From NCBI GenBank assembly GCA_017556665.1, contig JAFYMJ010000131.1, positions 1 through 15,221 of the forward strand: a DNA stretch of 15,221 bases. Direction: 5' to 3'. The notes beneath the pieces are model-generated. The model did no database searches, was not told the origin of the DNA, and worked only from the letters and a program-made list of their open reading frames with translations. The first letter of the stretch is position 1; each line of letters starts with the position of its first letter. Made by a program: the position numbers and the translations under genes. The DNA comes from Bacteroidales bacterium (GTDB lineage Bacteria; Bacteroidota; Bacteroidia; Bacteroidales; UBA932). Shown here piece by piece: positions 14,014-15,221 of this stretch.

Positions 14014-14835
14014 ATGGCTACAAGTAAAAAAAATAACACAGTTGTACCTCCTGTAGGTGGTGAGACTTTTACATCTCTTCAGATTGCTAAAGGTTTGGAT
14101 AGCGATGTAAGCATTGAGACAAAGTTGCGTCTTTTGTACAAGTTACAACAAGTTGATTCTAAAATTGATAAAATTCACTTGTTGAGAGGTGAGCTTCCAG
14201 AAGAGGTTCAAGATTTGGAGGATGGAATTGAAGGTTTAAAGACAAGAATTGCAAACTTGCAAAAAGAGCTTAAAGATTCTGAGGCATATATTGCTCAAAG
14301 AAAGCAAGATATTGTAACAGCTAGTGCTTTGGTTGAGAAATATGAGCAACAAAGAAACAATGTCAAGAATAACAGAGAGTATGACTCATTAACAAAAGAG
14401 ATTGAGTATCAAAATCTTGAGGTTGAGCTGGCTCAAAAGCACATTAAAGATACAACCAAACAGATTGCAGACAAGAAAGATGTTCTTGCAGCTGCCAACA
14501 AGGATTTGGAGGAGAGAGAGATTGATCTTGTAGGTAAAAAACAAGAGTTGGAGACAATTATTGCAGAGACTCAGATTGAGGAGGCTCAATTGGTTAAAGA
14601 GTCAGAGGAGCTTCAATCTCAATTGGAGGTAAGAATCTTGAATGCGTACAAGAAAGTGAGCTCAAATGCAAGAAATAAATTGGCTGTTGTAACAGTTAAA
14701 AGAGATGCTTGTGGTGGATGTTTCAACAAGATTCCGCCTCAAAGACAACTTGATATTGCATTGAGCAAGAAAATTATTGTATGTGAGTATTGTGGTAGAA
14801 TTCTAGTTAGCCCAGAGTTTGAGAACGAGCAATAA
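14014..14835 (+). CDS. DUF164 coiled-coil protein with C4-type zinc ribbon
   Basis: A 273-residue protein. An N-terminal stretch of about 35 residues, starting MATSKKNN, precedes a long antiparallel coiled coil (about 38-215, heptads rich in Lys/Glu/Gln). A four-cysteine zinc ribbon follows, with CGGC (Cys233, Cys236) and CEYC (Cys257, Cys260) around NKIPPQRQLDIAL. This is the architecture of Helicobacter HP0958 (FlgZ) and Chlamydia CT398 (CdsZ), coiled-coil zinc proteins linked there to sigma-54 or secretion partners. No such partner is visible here, so the role in this organism is open. It is the last gene of the LytM operon, followed 20 nt later by a strong terminator. Confidence 0.9.
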   Translation: MATSKKNNTVVPPVGGETFTSLQIAKGLDSDVSIETKLRLLYKLQQVDSKIDKIHLLRGELPEEVQDLEDGIEGLKTRIANLQKELKDSEAYIAQRKQDIVTASALVEKYEQQRNNVKNNREYDSLTKEIEYQNLEVELAQKHIKDTTKQIADKKDVLAAANKDLEEREIDLVGKKQELETIIAETQIEEAQLVKESEELQSQLEVRILNAYKKVSSNARNKLAVVTVKRDACGGCFNKIPPQRQLDIALSKKIIVCEYCGRILVSPEFENEQ

Positions 14836-14855
14836 TTAGAAAAAATATAGATGAG

Positions 14856-14900
14856 CATCCTCAACTTAATTTAAAAAGTTGGGGATGTTTTTTTGTTTTT
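14856..14900 (+). terminator. Rho-independent terminator after the LytM-DUF164 operon
   Basis: CATCCTCAACTT (14856-14867) pairs with AAGTTGGGGATG (14876-14887): 12 bp with a single T-G wobble and an 8-nt loop, followed by TTTTTTTGTTTTT. It is the best terminator in the window and separates the operon from dnaB. Confidence 0.92.
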
Positions 14901-14923
14901 TCATGTTAAGCTATGTAACTTTA
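14892..14923 (+). promoter_or_regulatory. Probable dnaB promoter
   Basis: TTTG at 14892-14895, a 20-nt spacer, then TAACTTTA at 14916-14923 (seven of eight matches to the form TAnnTTTG, last base differs). The spacing fits the Bacteroidota -33/-7 arrangement. The box ends 35 nt before the dnaB start. The -33 element lies inside the T-tract of the preceding terminator, so chance is possible. Confidence 0.45.
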
Positions 14924-14958
14924 CTTTTTAAATTGTTTAAGAAGAGGATAAAGCGATT

Positions 14959-15221
14959 ATGGCAAAGACTACAGGGAACAAGGCAGGTAGCGGTTCTAAC
15001 CAGATAAAGAATCTGGAGGCTTTAAATCTTGAAAGTGGAAGAAAACCCCCACAGGCTGTTGATATTGAGGAGGCTGTGTTGGGAGCTTTATTGTTGGAGC
15101 CTTCATCTGTTGCGGATGTTCTGGATATGCTGAATGCTGAATGTTTCTATAAAGAGGCAAACAGGAAAATATTTCAGGCAATATCTTCACTGGCATCCAG
15201 ACATGCCCCTATAGATATTTA
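14959..15221 (+). CDS. dnaB: Replicative DNA helicase DnaB, N-terminal part
   Basis: The first 87 codons of a gene running off the right edge. After a polar leader (1-28, MAKTTGNKAGSGSNQ onward), the sequence KPPQAVDIEEAVLGALLLEP begins the DnaB N-terminal domain, followed by NAECFYKEANRKIFQAISSLA and HAPIDI, the helical domain that forms the hexamer collar and meets primase. The RecA-like ATPase part lies outside the window. The ATG at 14959 is the first in-frame start after the terminator and its promoter-like element. Confidence 0.92.
   Translation, partial: MAKTTGNKAGSGSNQIKNLEALNLESGRKPPQAVDIEEAVLGALLLEPSSVADVLDMLNAECFYKEANRKIFQAISSLASRHAPIDI

Noticed and set aside
1..15221. CRISPR array, tRNA/rRNA, insertion sequence or prophage genes
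   Set aside because: No regularly spaced repeats, no cloverleaf-like sequence between genes, and no transposase, integrase or phage protein in the frames read; the only repeats are at 4887-5071.

Overview
The window looks like chromosomal housekeeping DNA from a member of the Bacteroidales (Bacteroidota). The reasons are AT-rich DNA, a lack of Shine-Dalgarno-like sequences before most starts, several TAnnTTTG-type -7 boxes in front of genes or operons, and protein variants typical of the phylum: a threonine-dehydrogenase-like epimerase, a DUF151 protein with a UVR tail, paired LytM peptidases next to a small MerR protein, and a DUF164 zinc-ribbon protein before dnaB. I see no phage, IS, CRISPR, tRNA or rRNA. 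Every gene but one belongs to a recognised family with its core motifs present; the MerR protein is recognised only at family level.

Layout. (1) 1-499: the 3' end of an NAD-dependent threonine-dehydrogenase-like enzyme (+), closed by a shared hairpin at 506-540. (2) 555-2581 (-): a two-gene unit, DUF151/UVR protein then NupC-type nucleoside transporter, joined by an ATGA stop/start overlap. (3) 2582-2649: a compact divergent promoter region. (4) 2650-4885 (+): tgt (queuine/preQ1 tRNA-ribosyltransferase), then an LptF/LptG-family permease. (5) 4886-5058: a convergent gap filled by a composite repeat with a 17-bp inverted repeat and a 22-bp direct repeat. It is the only clearly non-genic structured element in the window. 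(6) 5059-10848 (-): a tight run alaS, second LptF/LptG permease, fmt, thiamine pyrophosphokinase, with gaps of only 5 to 7 nt. (7) 10849-10925: a second divergent promoter region with a hairpin in the rightward leader. (8) 10926-14835 (+): two tandem membrane-anchored M23/LytM proteins (ATGA overlap), a small MerR-like regulator, a Nif3-family protein (7-nt overlap with merR) and a DUF164 coiled-coil zinc-ribbon protein, ending in a strong terminator. (9) 14959-15221 (+): the start of dnaB, with its own promoter.

How the genes fit together. The alaS and tgt units mix translation genes (alaS, fmt, tgt) with the two inner-membrane permeases expected to form the LptB2FG lipopolysaccharide extractor with an LptB encoded elsewhere. 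The LytM pair and regulator form an envelope/peptidoglycan block that runs into two conserved genes of less certain role. The two long gene runs are driven from 77 bp of DNA in which the -7 box of one direction sits about where the -33 element of the other should lie. This suggests mutually exclusive promoter use.

I did not find an evident new multi-gene defence or mobile system. The best candidates for new biology are the repeat element at 4887-5071, the LytM partner whose catalytic histidine is replaced by methionine, and a Tgt that has lost its three zinc cysteines.
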